Shown here in pieces: positions 15,875-29,199 of a stretch of DNA of 64,000 nt. Source of the DNA: SAR86 cluster bacterium (GTDB lineage: Bacteria > Pseudomonadota > Gammaproteobacteria > Magnimaribacterales > D2472); assembly GCA_023703655.1 (NCBI GenBank), contig CP097973.1:1110170-1174169 (forward strand). The letters are read 5' to 3'. The translations under genes and the position numbers were made by a program. How positions within the stretch are numbered: the stretch's first letter is position 1; every line of letters begins with the position of its first letter. Under the pieces are notes generated by a model. The model had not been told where the DNA came from and did not search any database. It saw only the letters and a list, made by a program, of their open reading frames with translations.

Positions 15875-18090
15875 TTAACAAAAATTGGGCTCGACCATGC
15901 TCTATGTTCAGAAGGAGCTAGACATTCGTTATGCTTTTTATGTCCCAACCTACATATCTTGGTTTTAATACAATTACCATTTTCATCATACTCGCATCCT
16001 AGAGGATCTGACGCAATTGTTTTGATAGGTTCCTCAATTGCTCTTACATAATAAATACTGTCTCTTTGTGCAGTAGTGAATTCCTCATCTATAAATTCAA
16101 AACTACATACGGTGCTTCCGCACTCAAATGTCTTCCAAGTATCGCTTATTAATTCTCCTATCGATTCGCCTTCATATGATTGTGGAGTTATTTTTATAAC
16201 TTCAACACGTTGAATAATTCTTCTTTCGTTTGTTGGGTTATAACATTCTGAATTACAGATTTTTTCTAATTCGTCATTGGAGAGTGCTTGAGAAGCATAA
16301 TCAGGACAGCCTGGCTTTTGCTTTAATGAGCCAGCTACCTTTACGATGAAATTAGGTGAAACTGTGGCATCAATTTCTGAGCCCATATGGTGTTCAATAT
16401 TGCCATTTATAGCATCAAACCAAAGTAATATTCTGGGTCCAGAAGTCGTATATGTCTCTTTTCTTTCTAAAGATTCCCAGATTGATTCTCTAGATCTTGA
16501 GTCTGCGTGCACAGCTACCAATCCGCCTGTAAGAAAAAAAGCACTCTGCCTTTCAGCATCTGTGATGAGATTTAAATCAACTATGCTTGTAATTCTTGTG
16601 TCTGCATTAATATCGACCAAAGTTGGTTCCAATTTGCCTTTTGGCCTTCTTATATCCATCAAGCTTTCTGTAAAACTACTAACGATGCCTCGTGCTTCTG
16701 TGTTGGGATTCCTTTTGACTTCTTTAAAGCCAGTGCCAGGTCTTGCAGCATGGTTATCACTTGATCCAATAAAACCAAATTTGAATCTTTTTGGAGACTC
16801 AGGATTTGTAAAGTCAGTCATTGCAAGAATATATTGAGCCGAGCCAAGGGGTCTGTAATTAAATGCGGGTTGGAAACAATCTCTACATTGGCCAGCATCA
16901 AGAAATTCATCCTCATCAGTTTCATTAACTGCAGCAAAACTCCCTGCACCCATATTGGCTGAATACATTTTTGTTTTTTCTACTAAATCATCACAGTAAT
17001 TCTTATCAAAGCCTGCATTTGAACATCTTTCAGCCATTATATTTCCAGCTTGTTGACAAGTAGGTAAGAAATCATCAGATGTTTCTGGACAATATAAAAC
17101 TCCTTGATCATCAGCCAATACATCATTCCAAGATCTATATTCCTCTGCATTACCATGTCCTGAGTATAGCTCTATGAGAAATTGAGCGTCTTCATCATCA
17201 TAACCCTCCAGCTGACGCCTCCAATCAGATGTAGCTGGAGTATAAAATCCCCAAGTCGTCCCATGAGGTATCACCATAAATTCAGACTCATATTCACGAA
17301 GTTTTGCAAAAAGGATATTAGGATCCTCTGCTTCTTCGTAACAATCAATTGGTAAGTCTTTAGTGTTTGTTTCTTTATCACAAATTGGAGTTTCTTTTAT
17401 TTCTTCAAAAAATTTATCAAAGGCGTAATATCTTTGCCTGTTTTCTAAATCTAATGTGGCCGGTAGTGCTGAGAGTGTCCATGGTAAACCTAGGCGCATT
17501 ACTTGAGGTGCGACTCCTCCTGCACCAATTGCTCTAGGAGGCACAGAACTATCTTCAGTATCAAAGAAAATAACATTCTTGTGGCCATAGTGATTTGATG
17601 GATTTGGATCAACTTGAGTCCATTCCCAACCTAAAAAGCTTACTAAATCATTATTAGTAGAAAGATTATTACACTGGCGAATACTTTCTTTTGTTTCTAA
17701 CCATTTTCTAGGTGTTGATGCTTCTGCATGATCATTAATAGACCAAAAATCTAGGGCTGAACAAAATCTTGCAAAATCACATGCATCAGAAACTGGTGAC
17801 GCACCAGGACCATTAAAAAATGGTAATGACCACATGAATGCATCCGTTGAAAATGTGGTGTGTACATGCAAGTCGCCAAATAAAATTTGTTTTTCTGATT
17901 CCACTGCAAGAATTTGCTTGATATTTTCAATTCTTTTTTCTTTATCAGCAACTACTTGATTTGGCAGCATCATTCCTGAAATTTCACCAGCATCCTCAAG
18001 CATTCCAAATTGCTTGAAAACAGCTCCGAAGAAAAAAATAACATAAAAGAAGACAACTAATATAATCGATGATAAGAGAATTTTTTTCAT
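15862..18090 (-). CDS. DUF3604 (PHP-like) membrane-anchored protein
   Basis: 742 residues. An N-terminal hydrophobic anchor (about residues 4-26) is followed by a domain with metal-binding patterns of PHP-type phosphoesterases: GDLHVHTTFSTDAF, WSINDHAE, then VIPHGTTWG and GFIGSSDNH. This matches DUF3604, a family common in marine bacteria whose substrate is unknown. Several Cys pairs in the second half suggest an oxidising compartment, so the domain is probably periplasmic. It follows purA by five bases on the same strand and ends inside nusB's 3' end. Family call firm; function unknown. Confidence 0.8.
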   Translation of the reverse strand: MKKILLSSIILVVFFYVIFFFGAVFKQFGMLEDAGEISGMMLPNQVVADKEKRIENIKQILAVESEKQILFGDLHVHTTFSTDAFMWSLPFFNGPGASPVSDACDFARFCSALDFWSINDHAEASTPRKWLETKESIRQCNNLSTNNDLVSFLGWEWTQVDPNPSNHYGHKNVIFFDTEDSSVPPRAIGAGGVAPQVMRLGLPWTLSALPATLDLENRQRYYAFDKFFEEIKETPICDKETNTKDLPIDCYEEAEDPNILFAKLREYESEFMVIPHGTTWGFYTPATSDWRRQLEGYDDEDAQFLIELYSGHGNAEEYRSWNDVLADDQGVLYCPETSDDFLPTCQQAGNIMAERCSNAGFDKNYCDDLVEKTKMYSANMGAGSFAAVNETDEDEFLDAGQCRDCFQPAFNYRPLGSAQYILAMTDFTNPESPKRFKFGFIGSSDNHAARPGTGFKEVKRNPNTEARGIVSSFTESLMDIRRPKGKLEPTLVDINADTRITSIVDLNLITDAERQSAFFLTGGLVAVHADSRSRESIWESLERKETYTTSGPRILLWFDAINGNIEHHMGSEIDATVSPNFIVKVAGSLKQKPGCPDYASQALSNDELEKICNSECYNPTNERRIIQRVEVIKITPQSYEGESIGELISDTWKTFECGSTVCSFEFIDEEFTTAQRDSIYYVRAIEEPIKTIASDPLGCEYDENGNCIKTKICRLGHKKHNECLAPSEHRAWSSPIFVNYSS

Positions 18091-18095
18091 ATTAT

Positions 18096-20180
<2,085 letters not shown>

Positions 20181-20194
<14 letters not shown>

Positions 20195-21224
20195 CCCTCT
20201 TTTTATTTTGCTCCATTATTTTATCAAGTGGGAGATACAGAAGGTTATTACCGCCTTCAACATCTACCATAATCTTTGTGGAACTTGATAAAACACTCTG
20301 TATAGCATCGAGATACAGTCTATCCCTTGTAACTTTTGGTGCTTTTTTGTATTCAGCCAATAATTTTTCAAACCTTACAACCTCACCTTCGGCATTTGCT
20401 ATTACTTCTTCTCTATAAGCTTCAGCCTGCTGAACTCTTGCAACAGCTTGACCTCGTGCTTCAGGCACTATCGATAAAGCATATCTTTCAGCTTCATTTT
20501 GAAGTCTTACTTTATCTTCCCTAGCAGCAACCACATCATCAAACGCATCTTTAACAGCACCAGGTGGATCAGTTTTTTCAATATTAACTTGTTGAATAAT
20601 TAAGCCTGTCGCATATAAATCAAGATAATTTTGTAATCGATCTTGCACATTAAGTGCTAGTGTTTGCCTCCCAGTTGTAAGTGTTTCCTCAAGAGAATTA
20701 TCACCTACAACGTGCCTAAGTGCACTTTCAGTAGCTTGACGAAGACTTGCCTCAGGATCATTCACATTAAGAACAAAATCCTTTAAGTTCTTAATTCTGT
20801 ATTGTATTGAGATTGTGACATCTACTAAATTTTCATCTTTAGTGAACATATTTGCGGTTTGTGAAAATCGTCTTGTGAAAGCGACATTTTCTGTATATCT
20901 CTCGTCTATGCCAGCAATCATAAAATTTAAACCCTGATCAGTTTCCTGATGATATTTTCCGAGCCTCAATACAACTGTTCTTTCTGGTGCTTCGTTAATA
21001 TATACGCATTGCATAGCAAACAAAATTAACAAGCCAAAAAAGACAAAACCGAGGATCCTTTTTAATGGGAAAGATGGTATTCCACCTGAGGGACCTCCTC
21101 CATTTGACGAGCCTTTATTACCAAATATCATAGAAAATCTTTTTATTAGATCATCGAAATCTGGTCCATCATTATTATTGCGACCCCATGGATCTTTGTT
21201 ATTGTTTTGATTATCCCAATTCAC
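20181..21224 (-). CDS. hflK: FtsH protease modulator HflK
   Basis: Partner of HflC in the FtsH-regulating complex. The 347-residue protein has a glycine- and asparagine-rich N-terminus (WDNQNNNKDPWGRNNNDGPD), one membrane segment (about residues 53-70), then the SPFH domain (VVLRLGKYHQETDQGLNFMI) and the helical RARGQAVARVQQAEAYREEVIANAEGE region. It is upstream of hflC in the same operon, and miaA lies 63 bases upstream, without the hfq gene usually found between them. Confidence 0.94.
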
Positions 21225-21287
21225 AATTTATTCCTTATGAAATTATATAACTTATATATGGTCAAAGACTTATATTCAAACATTTTT

Positions 21288-22202
21288 TTATAACTTTAGC
21301 TCTCTTATTAAAAATTTCTCAATATCTTTGTATTTATTTATGTCAAAAATATTAAGATCTTCCCAGCTTCTTATCCAAGTTATTTGTCTTTTAGCTAGCT
21401 GTCTTGTTGCAAAAAGAGTCTTTTCGTAAAATTCATTATTGTTTATCAGGCCCTCGATTAGATCAAAGGCTTGTCTATAATTTACAGCTTTTCTTATTGG
21501 ATGTTCTGCTATTTGATATTTTGCAAGTAAATGCTCTGCTTCGTTGATCAGTTCATCATTTGCGAGGTAAGGTTGCCTTATTGCAATTTTTTCGTGCAAA
21601 GAGCTTCTTGATTTTGGTGAAATACCTATTTGCACAACTCGCAATTTGTCATCTAATTTAATAATATTTTTTGTATTAGTAAGATTTTCTCGATTCAACT
21701 CAATTGCACGAATGATTCTTAATCTGTCATTTGAATTTATTAATTTTGCAGTTTCGAGACATTCTTGTTGAAGAATCTGGAATAACTCACTGGTATCTAG
21801 TTTTTCAAACTCTTCACGCAAACCAATATTTTTTCCGGGGAGAGCAGTAATACCTTTAAGAAGTGAATTGAAGTACATCATTGTTCCTCCTGCTAAAATA
21901 GGGATATTTCCTCTTTCAAATATTTTGTCAATTAAACTTATTGTATCCGAGACAAATCTTGCAACATTATATGTATCATTGAGATCAATGTGATTGATCA
22001 AATGATGATGGTAGCGCTTTAAAATTGCATCATCTGGCTTACCAGATCCTACATTACAATCTTTATAAATTTGCACTGAGTCAACAGATATTATTTCAAA
22101 AGTGTTGGTAAAGTTATTTAATAGGTTGATAACAATATCGGTTTTACCTGTTGCAGTGGGTCCGAGTAAAAACAGTACTGTTCTGTGAGTGTTTTTTTGC
22201 AA
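21288..22202 (-). CDS. miaA: tRNA dimethylallyltransferase
   Basis: Adds a dimethylallyl group to A37 of tRNAs reading UNN codons, using the isoprenoid made by the Dxs/IspA route. The 304-residue protein has the P-loop GPTATGKTD (residues 14-22), the DSVQIYKDCNVGSGKP motif, HHLIN, LAGGTMMYFNSLL and the C-terminal TRQLAKRQITWIR. It lies between the PII gene and hflK on the minus strand. Confidence 0.95.
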   Translation of the reverse strand: MQKNTHRTVLFLLGPTATGKTDIVINLLNNFTNTFEIISVDSVQIYKDCNVGSGKPDDAILKRYHHHLINHIDLNDTYNVARFVSDTISLIDKIFERGNIPILAGGTMMYFNSLLKGITALPGKNIGLREEFEKLDTSELFQILQQECLETAKLINSNDRLRIIRAIELNRENLTNTKNIIKLDDKLRVVQIGISPKSRSSLHEKIAIRQPYLANDELINEAEHLLAKYQIAEHPIRKAVNYRQAFDLIEGLINNNEFYEKTLFATRQLAKRQITWIRSWEDLNIFDINKYKDIEKFLIRELKL

Positions 22203-22208
22203 AAAAAT

Positions 22209-23794
<1,586 letters not shown>

Positions 23795-23841
23795 CTTAGT
23801 TAATTAATTAATGTAATAATATCCTTTTTTTATATTAAAAA

Positions 23842-24683
23842 ATGCGGCTAGTAATTTTTATTTGGAAAACCATACTCTATTTACCAAGGAACTTTTATTT
23901 TAAGAATCGTGCCTTATCGAAAATTGTATTGCCTTTACTAAGGCAAAGGCATAGGGTAGCAAAAAAAATATTGAATTATGTTTTGCCAATGAAAATAAAA
24001 ATACAACATCAGAAATTCTAAAAAATAATGAGTTAGGTCTTACTCAGGCAATTTTTGATACTGGCATAGCTTGGTTTTGGGATGATGACAAAATCAACAA
24101 AATAGTAAAACATAAAATACACAATATCGAAATTCTCAATCAAAATAGTCTCGGCAATTTGATAATTTTTAAGCATTCCCTTCATCTTGAGCTTGATGCA
24201 AGGATTTTAGGTATGCATTCAGAAATTTATGGGGTTGGTAGAAAAAATAATTCAAATTATTTAGAGCAGGTTATCAAAAAAGGACGTCTGCGTGGTTTAA
24301 AAGATACAGCTTCAAATAAAGAAGTAAAGAAATTTATTAAATGGTTAAAAAATGGGAAATCAGTTTTATATGCAATCGATCAAGATTATGGAAAAAAACA
24401 ATCATTGATCCAAAAATTCTTTGGTGCTGATGTTTATGTAATTAACGTTACAGACAAAATTCAAGCCATGACAAAGTGTAATATAATTTTTATGAATTCA
24501 TTCTATGATGAAGATAATATGCTTCACATTAGTCTTGAGTTAGTCAAGCCCAAAGGGAAAAAGATAGTATCAAGCTCAGAAATACACAGTATTATTGAGG
24601 ATTCAATTAGAGCAAATCCTGGGGAATATCTGTGGCATCATAGAAGATTTAAAAGTGTATTAGGAAAAAGCTTTTATAAATGA
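23842..24683 (+). CDS. Lipid A biosynthesis acyltransferase (LpxL/LpxM family), frameshifted
   Basis: Acyl transferase that adds a secondary fatty acid to KDO-lipid A. The reading frame from the ATG at 23842 breaks after about 41 codons, at a run of eight A (23961-23968). With nine A it continues as RHRVAKKNIELCF, then GLTQAIFDTGIAWFW, and joins the open frame from 24159 (174 residues). The catalytic H-x4-E lies in KHSLHLELDARI, with YGVGRKNN and YAIDQDYG after it. Repaired length is about 280 residues, typical of LpxL. It overlaps the next gene by four bases and is divergent from waaA. A real pseudogene or a read error in the A run is possible; the error is more likely because the downstream frame is well preserved. 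Confidence 0.85.
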
Positions 24684-25291
24684 CTATAAATAAAATCGAT
24701 GCATTGAAAGGATTTATGCCCCAACATGAAGGTATTGCTTTGCAAAAGTGGAGTGCAATTTTTTCCCTGCATGGATCTGTAGTGGAGATCGGTACATATG
24801 GAGGGAAGTCATCCTTATATCTAGCATCTGGAGCAAAAAAAAATGATCAGATTGTATTCACAATTGATCATCATTATGGCTCCGAGGAGCATCAAATTGA
24901 TCAAGAATACTTTGATGAAAGTAATTATGATAAGTCTCTTGGTAGGGTAAATACAGTGCCACTTCTTCAAAAAAATCTCAGCAAAGTAAAAGAAATCAAC
25001 AATGTTATTCCACTTATTGGTGATGCAAACCTTGTATCTCGTTTTTGGCAGATGAAAATTGGTCTATTATTTATTGACGGCAGTCATACAAAAAAATCTG
25101 CTGAGAATGATTTTAATAATTGGCAAGAAAAAATAGTGAGTGGTGGCGCTCTTGTTATTCATGATATATACGAAAATCCTGAAGAAGGTGGTCAAGCTCC
25201 TTATGAAATCTTTCAGTTGGCGTTAAAAAGTGGATATGAACTATTTGATAGGGAAGATACTATTGTTTGTTTAAAAAAATTAATTGGCTAG
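24680..25291 (+). CDS. Class I SAM-dependent methyltransferase
   Basis: 203-residue methyltransferase of the 'Methyltransf_24' type. The SAM site is VVEIGTYGGKSSLYLAS (about residues 32-48), then TIDHHYGSEEHQ and the LFIDGSHTKKSAENDF segment (about 131-147) with the metal-type Asp-Gly-x-His. Such enzymes often modify sugars or lipid-linked glycans, which would fit the lipid A acyltransferase it overlaps. The acceptor is unknown. Its 3' end overlaps the convergent toroid gene by 12 bases. Confidence 0.8.
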   Translation: MTINKIDALKGFMPQHEGIALQKWSAIFSLHGSVVEIGTYGGKSSLYLASGAKKNDQIVFTIDHHYGSEEHQIDQEYFDESNYDKSLGRVNTVPLLQKNLSKVKEINNVIPLIGDANLVSRFWQMKIGLLFIDGSHTKKSAENDFNNWQEKIVSGGALVIHDIYENPEEGGQAPYEIFQLALKSGYELFDREDTIVCLKKLIG

Positions 25292-26281
25292 AAAAATCTC
25301 CGATGCAGTCGAATATTTATATACAGCATCAAAAGCAAGTATTTCTGCACCAGCAGTCCAATTAGGTTGTTCTTCAGGCCAAAAAATTTTTTCTTTATAT
25401 TGCCAGCCCATGTATGGAATCATATTTTCATCACTGATTTGGATGACGTCAGTCAATAATTTTTTAGCAAGGTCTTTTTCATCAACCTTCATAAGAGCAA
25501 TTACAAATTCACAAGTCTCTGCAACCGTAACCCATGGTTGATCAGATACGCACTTTATTCCAAGATCACTTACGTAAAACTTTTCTAAAGTTTGTTTAAT
25601 GTATTTGGTTTCCTCAGATTTATCTAAAACTCCTGACAAGACTGGATAATAAGAATCCATAGAAAATCTGCTTCTATCTTTTTTTTTATCAAATTTATTA
25701 GATGGATTTTTTATTGCATCTGTTAAATTTATTAACAACTCTTTTAAAGGATTAGTTTCTTCTCCTATAACTTTATATAAATGCAAAGCAGATTGAATAC
25801 TTTTTGCAATAGATGAATTACCTGTAAGCAAATAATCGAAATCTTTGTTGCCCTTTTCATCAATATTCCAAATTATTGCACCAGACTTTGATTGTAATGA
25901 GCTGACAAATGATAAGCATCGTGTAAGTGGCTCTTGCATTGAATTTATATAAGTATGATCTTTATAAAGCAGATAATGACAAAACAATGCAACTGCAAAA
26001 TAAGATGCATGATTTGATTGTTTATTCATTTCAATTGGGCTTGAGGAGCTATACAGCTCATACCAGCTGCCATCTGGATTCTGATTGCTTTTACTCCAAT
26101 CTAGCGCTGCTTCAAATTCATCTCTAAAACCTGAAATTGCAAGACCCATAGCTGATTCAAGATGATCCCAATGATCATGCTCACCTTCATCAGTGGAAGG
26201 AATTGAACCATCAGAATTTTGATTATTTTTAATAAACTCACCCAAATTCTTAATTTGAGTAACAACTTTGTCCGGATTCAT
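25280..26281 (-). CDS. Alpha/alpha-toroid (prenyltransferase/squalene-cyclase-fold) protein of unknown function
   Basis: 333 residues with no signal peptide. QW-like repeats (NQNSDGSIPS near residue 20, NQNPDGSWYE near 65, LQSKSGAIIWN near 135, and PNWTAGAEILAFDA near the end) spaced by paired helices point to the toroid fold of terpene cyclases and protein prenyltransferases. The acidic DxDD motif of cyclases is not visible, so catalysis is not assured. It overlaps by four bases the methyltransferase gene upstream in a glycosyltransferase-methyltransferase-toroid set behind ilvE. Function unknown. Confidence 0.65.
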   Translation of the reverse strand: MNPDKVVTQIKNLGEFIKNNQNSDGSIPSTDEGEHDHWDHLESAMGLAISGFRDEFEAALDWSKSNQNPDGSWYELYSSSSPIEMNKQSNHASYFAVALFCHYLLYKDHTYINSMQEPLTRCLSFVSSLQSKSGAIIWNIDEKGNKDFDYLLTGNSSIAKSIQSALHLYKVIGEETNPLKELLINLTDAIKNPSNKFDKKKDRSRFSMDSYYPVLSGVLDKSEETKYIKQTLEKFYVSDLGIKCVSDQPWVTVAETCEFVIALMKVDEKDLAKKLLTDVIQISDENMIPYMGWQYKEKIFWPEEQPNWTAGAEILAFDAVYKYSTASEIFLAN

Positions 26282-26985
26282 GGAGTATTCTTAAAATACA
26301 TGGATAAACTTTTACCAAGTACTGGATTTAAAAATCGTTCTATAACATCAAGAATTGGAGTATTTTGCATAATTTGTTTTTCTAAAATTTTTTTATAAAA
26401 CTTTACAAATATATTCTCATCCTGATTCCTATAAAAGAAACATCTGAGCCACCAATATGGCGAGTGTAAAGAATGAAATCTCTCATAATCAAAACAATCA
26501 AATCCATGAGCCTCGATTTCCTTTATTAAAGGGTCTCTTTTAAAAATTCTTAAGTGGCCTCCAGGTTCCTTTTGATAATCATTTGATAGCATCCAGCATA
26601 TTTTTTCTGGAAAATAAGCTGGCACGCTTGCTAAAAAATACCCCCTCGGTTTCAAAACTCTTTTTATCTCTTTAAGTGCATCGTTATATTCGTGCAAATG
26701 CTCCAAGACTTCTGAGCAAACTATTAAATCAAACTCATCATCTTTAAATGGTAATTTGTATGAATTACCCAAGACAAATTTTTTATCTTTATGGGGTAAT
26801 TCTTCAAAAAATTTAAAATTTTCCATACAAATATCTAATGAATCTTTATTTAAATCTAATCCTATTAAGTATGAGGATGGAAAAGCTTCAAGAGCTCCAA
26901 ATATATGCCTTCCTTCACCACATCCAATGTCTAAGATTTTGACATCATGATTTAGACTGAGTTTTTTAAAATTAAAGGTGAGCAT
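26278..26985 (-). CDS. Class I SAM-dependent methyltransferase (Methyltransf_11 type)
   Basis: 235 residues. The SAM motif is ILDIGCGEGRHIFGAL (about residues 17-32), followed by IGLDLNKDSL, FDLIVCSEVLEHL (motif II) and RVLKPRGYFLASVP (motif III). This is the small-molecule type used on quinones, sugars or lipids. It overlaps the glycosyltransferase by 14 bases and the toroid gene by four, so the three are made together. Substrate unknown; probably the product of the adjoining glycosyltransferase. Confidence 0.82.
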   Translation of the reverse strand: MLTFNFKKLSLNHDVKILDIGCGEGRHIFGALEAFPSSYLIGLDLNKDSLDICMENFKFFEELPHKDKKFVLGNSYKLPFKDDEFDLIVCSEVLEHLHEYNDALKEIKRVLKPRGYFLASVPAYFPEKICWMLSNDYQKEPGGHLRIFKRDPLIKEIEAHGFDCFDYERFHSLHSPYWWLRCFFYRNQDENIFVKFYKKILEKQIMQNTPILDVIERFLNPVLGKSLSMYFKNTP

Positions 26986-28210
26986 TAATTTTTCTTGTTA
27001 TCAGGCTTTCATATTTCTGAGCAATGACCAGCCAACTAAAATTATTAATAATATGAATTCTACCATTCCTGGCTTTTAATAAATATTTGTCATAGTCAGT
27101 GAAAATTTTCTGCACAGCATTCGCGATGCCAATTGAATCAGCCGGTTCAATTAATTCTGCGTATTCAGAAGTAATTTCAGGTATTGAAGCAACATTAGTT
27201 GCAATAAGTGGAATCTCACATGCCATTGCTTCTCCAACAGGAAAGCCAAATCCCTCATATAATGAACTTACAATTGCTATGTTGCTTCTTGCATACTCAG
27301 AGGCAATCTCACTTTTTGTAAGATTAGTTTTAAAAGATACTCTGTCATTCAAATCAAGTTTTGAAATTAATCTGTCAGTATGACCTCCACTACGAGGATT
27401 TCCGATAACAACTAATTTTATTTTAGGATAAATATCTTTCAATGTGCTTAACGCATTAAGTGTGAAATCTAAGCCCTTTAGCGGAATATCAGCGCTTGCA
27501 GTTGTGATAAGTCTGAAATTATCCTTTTCTATATTTGATTTTGGTTCAAAAGTTTCAGTATCTATTCCATTTGGAATAACATCTATATTTTCTGAATTTA
27601 CATTAAGATATTTTTCAATGTCTTTTTTTGAATTAAAGGATGGAGTAATTACTTGACTGATCTGCGGAGCCACTTTCCTATGCATACCCAAAAAACTGTA
27701 CCAACTAAATATAAGTAGCTTTTTGATAATACCGTTGGAGTATTGCAACTCATAATTTTTGTCGATAACTACTGGATGATGTATGACCTCTGCAAATGGA
27801 ATATGCTTTTGAATGTCTATCATTCCAAAAGATAATGATTGATTATCAATTACAAAATCATAATTGTTGTGAAAATCAATAACTGACATGCGATTACCAA
27901 ATGTTCTCATTTCAGGAAAACCACCAAACAGAGTTACAAAGAATTCATAATAATCATCAAAGGTTTTATTCTTTTTTTTCAAAAATTTTTCTTTTCTGTC
28001 ATAAAAGTTAAATGTTGAAAATAAATCTAATCCAGGGAAATGTTCGAGCTTTACCTTTGAATTTAAGTTTGGATAAGGTGGTCCAGAATACACTGTAACT
28101 TCATGCCCAAGCCTTGATAATGCGTTAGATAGTTCAGTAACGTAAATGCCTTGACCACCACTAAATGGCGCACTTCTATAACTTAAAATCGCTATTTTGT
28201 AATTTTTCAA
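26972..28210 (-). CDS. Glycosyltransferase family 4 (GT-B) enzyme
   Basis: 412 residues. The N-terminal Rossmann half begins KIAILSYRSAPFSGGQGIYVTELSNAL, the typical nucleotide-sugar GT4 start. The C-terminal half has NGIDTETFEP, LVVIGNPRSGG and the donor-binding E-x7-E motif in SSLYEGFGFPVGEAMACEIPLIATN. Cytoplasmic, probably membrane-associated. It starts 12 bases past the ilvE stop and overlaps the methyltransferase gene. The sugar and acceptor are unknown; no other glycan genes lie beside it. Confidence 0.87.
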   Translation of the reverse strand: MKNYKIAILSYRSAPFSGGQGIYVTELSNALSRLGHEVTVYSGPPYPNLNSKVKLEHFPGLDLFSTFNFYDRKEKFLKKKNKTFDDYYEFFVTLFGGFPEMRTFGNRMSVIDFHNNYDFVIDNQSLSFGMIDIQKHIPFAEVIHHPVVIDKNYELQYSNGIIKKLLIFSWYSFLGMHRKVAPQISQVITPSFNSKKDIEKYLNVNSENIDVIPNGIDTETFEPKSNIEKDNFRLITTASADIPLKGLDFTLNALSTLKDIYPKIKLVVIGNPRSGGHTDRLISKLDLNDRVSFKTNLTKSEIASEYARSNIAIVSSLYEGFGFPVGEAMACEIPLIATNVASIPEITSEYAELIEPADSIGIANAVQKIFTDYDKYLLKARNGRIHIINNFSWLVIAQKYESLITRKINAHL

Positions 28211-28222
28211 TTGATTAGTAGC

Positions 28223-29143
28223 TTAATTTATTGGGTCAAGCCAATGAGCATATTTTTTATTTTTATTGGTAACAGTATCAGTAAATATTTTTTGTAATTT
28301 TTTTGTGATAGGTCCAATCATTGAATCTCCAATTGTAGTTTCATCCACTTTAGAAATTGGAGTCACTTCAACTGCTGTGCCAGTAAAAAATGCCTCATCA
28401 GCATCAACTAAATCTTCGTATTTTAACTTCTTTTCAATTACATCAATATTTTCATCTTGCGCAATCTTTATAATACTTTGACGAGTTATTCCGTTGAGGC
28501 AATTATCTGGAGTGGGCGTAATTAATTCCTCATTTTTTACAATAAAAAGATTTTCGCCACTTCCTTCAGAAATATTTTCATTTGAATCCAATAATAATGC
28601 TTCATCAGAGCCTCTTTCAATAGCGTCATGAAGGGCCATGATTGAATTTACATAAGTGCCAATAATTTTATTATTTGAATAAAGAGGATTTTCGAATTGA
28701 TTGTATGGAGATGTAACAATACTTATTCCATTAACTTTTTTTTCAGGATCCATATATGAAGGCCATTCCCAACATGCAATACCAACATTGGTTGAAAGAT
28801 TGTTTGCTCTTAGACCTAACTCTTCAGGACCCAGAAAAATAAATGGTCTTATATAGGCTTCTTCAAGGTTATTTTTAATTAAAACATCCTTTTGTAATTG
28901 ATTAAGTTCTGTTTGCGTATAAGGAATTTTTATATTTATTTTTGATGCTGCACTAAAAAGTCGTTCAGTATGATCCTTTAACCTAAAAATAGAGCCATTT
29001 TGATTACCTTTATAAGCTCTTAATCCCTCAAAGACTCCCAGTCCATAATGCAGTGTGTGAGATAGTGCATGTATTTTTGCATCATCCCATTTATAGAACT
29101 CTCCGTTTAACCAGATATGTTTTGAATCAGTGTTTAAGAACAT
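28223..29143 (-). CDS. ilvE: Branched-chain amino acid aminotransferase
   Basis: Class IV PLP aminotransferase for the last step of valine, leucine and isoleucine synthesis. The 306-residue protein has ALSHTLHYGLGVFEGLRAY at the N-terminus, the PLP Lys in NNKIIGTYVNSIMAL (about residue 160), and DEALLLDSNENISEGSGENLFIVK, all family signatures. It is first in the operon leading to the glycosyltransferase cassette, and lies divergent from the phosphohexomutase gene at 29200. Confidence 0.95.
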   Translation of the reverse strand: MFLNTDSKHIWLNGEFYKWDDAKIHALSHTLHYGLGVFEGLRAYKGNQNGSIFRLKDHTERLFSAASKINIKIPYTQTELNQLQKDVLIKNNLEEAYIRPFIFLGPEELGLRANNLSTNVGIACWEWPSYMDPEKKVNGISIVTSPYNQFENPLYSNNKIIGTYVNSIMALHDAIERGSDEALLLDSNENISEGSGENLFIVKNEELITPTPDNCLNGITRQSIIKIAQDENIDVIEKKLKYEDLVDADEAFFTGTAVEVTPISKVDETTIGDSMIGPITKKLQKIFTDTVTNKNKKYAHWLDPIN

Positions 29144-29199
29144 TTTAGGATAGTATTATGACAAACAAGGTTAAAATATTAAATTAAATATTAATATTG

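Noticed and set aside
23961..23968. Programmed frameshift in the lipid A acyltransferase
   Set aside because: No stimulatory hairpin or upstream Shine-Dalgarno-like element is seen, and similar indels in unrelated genes nearby point to read errors.
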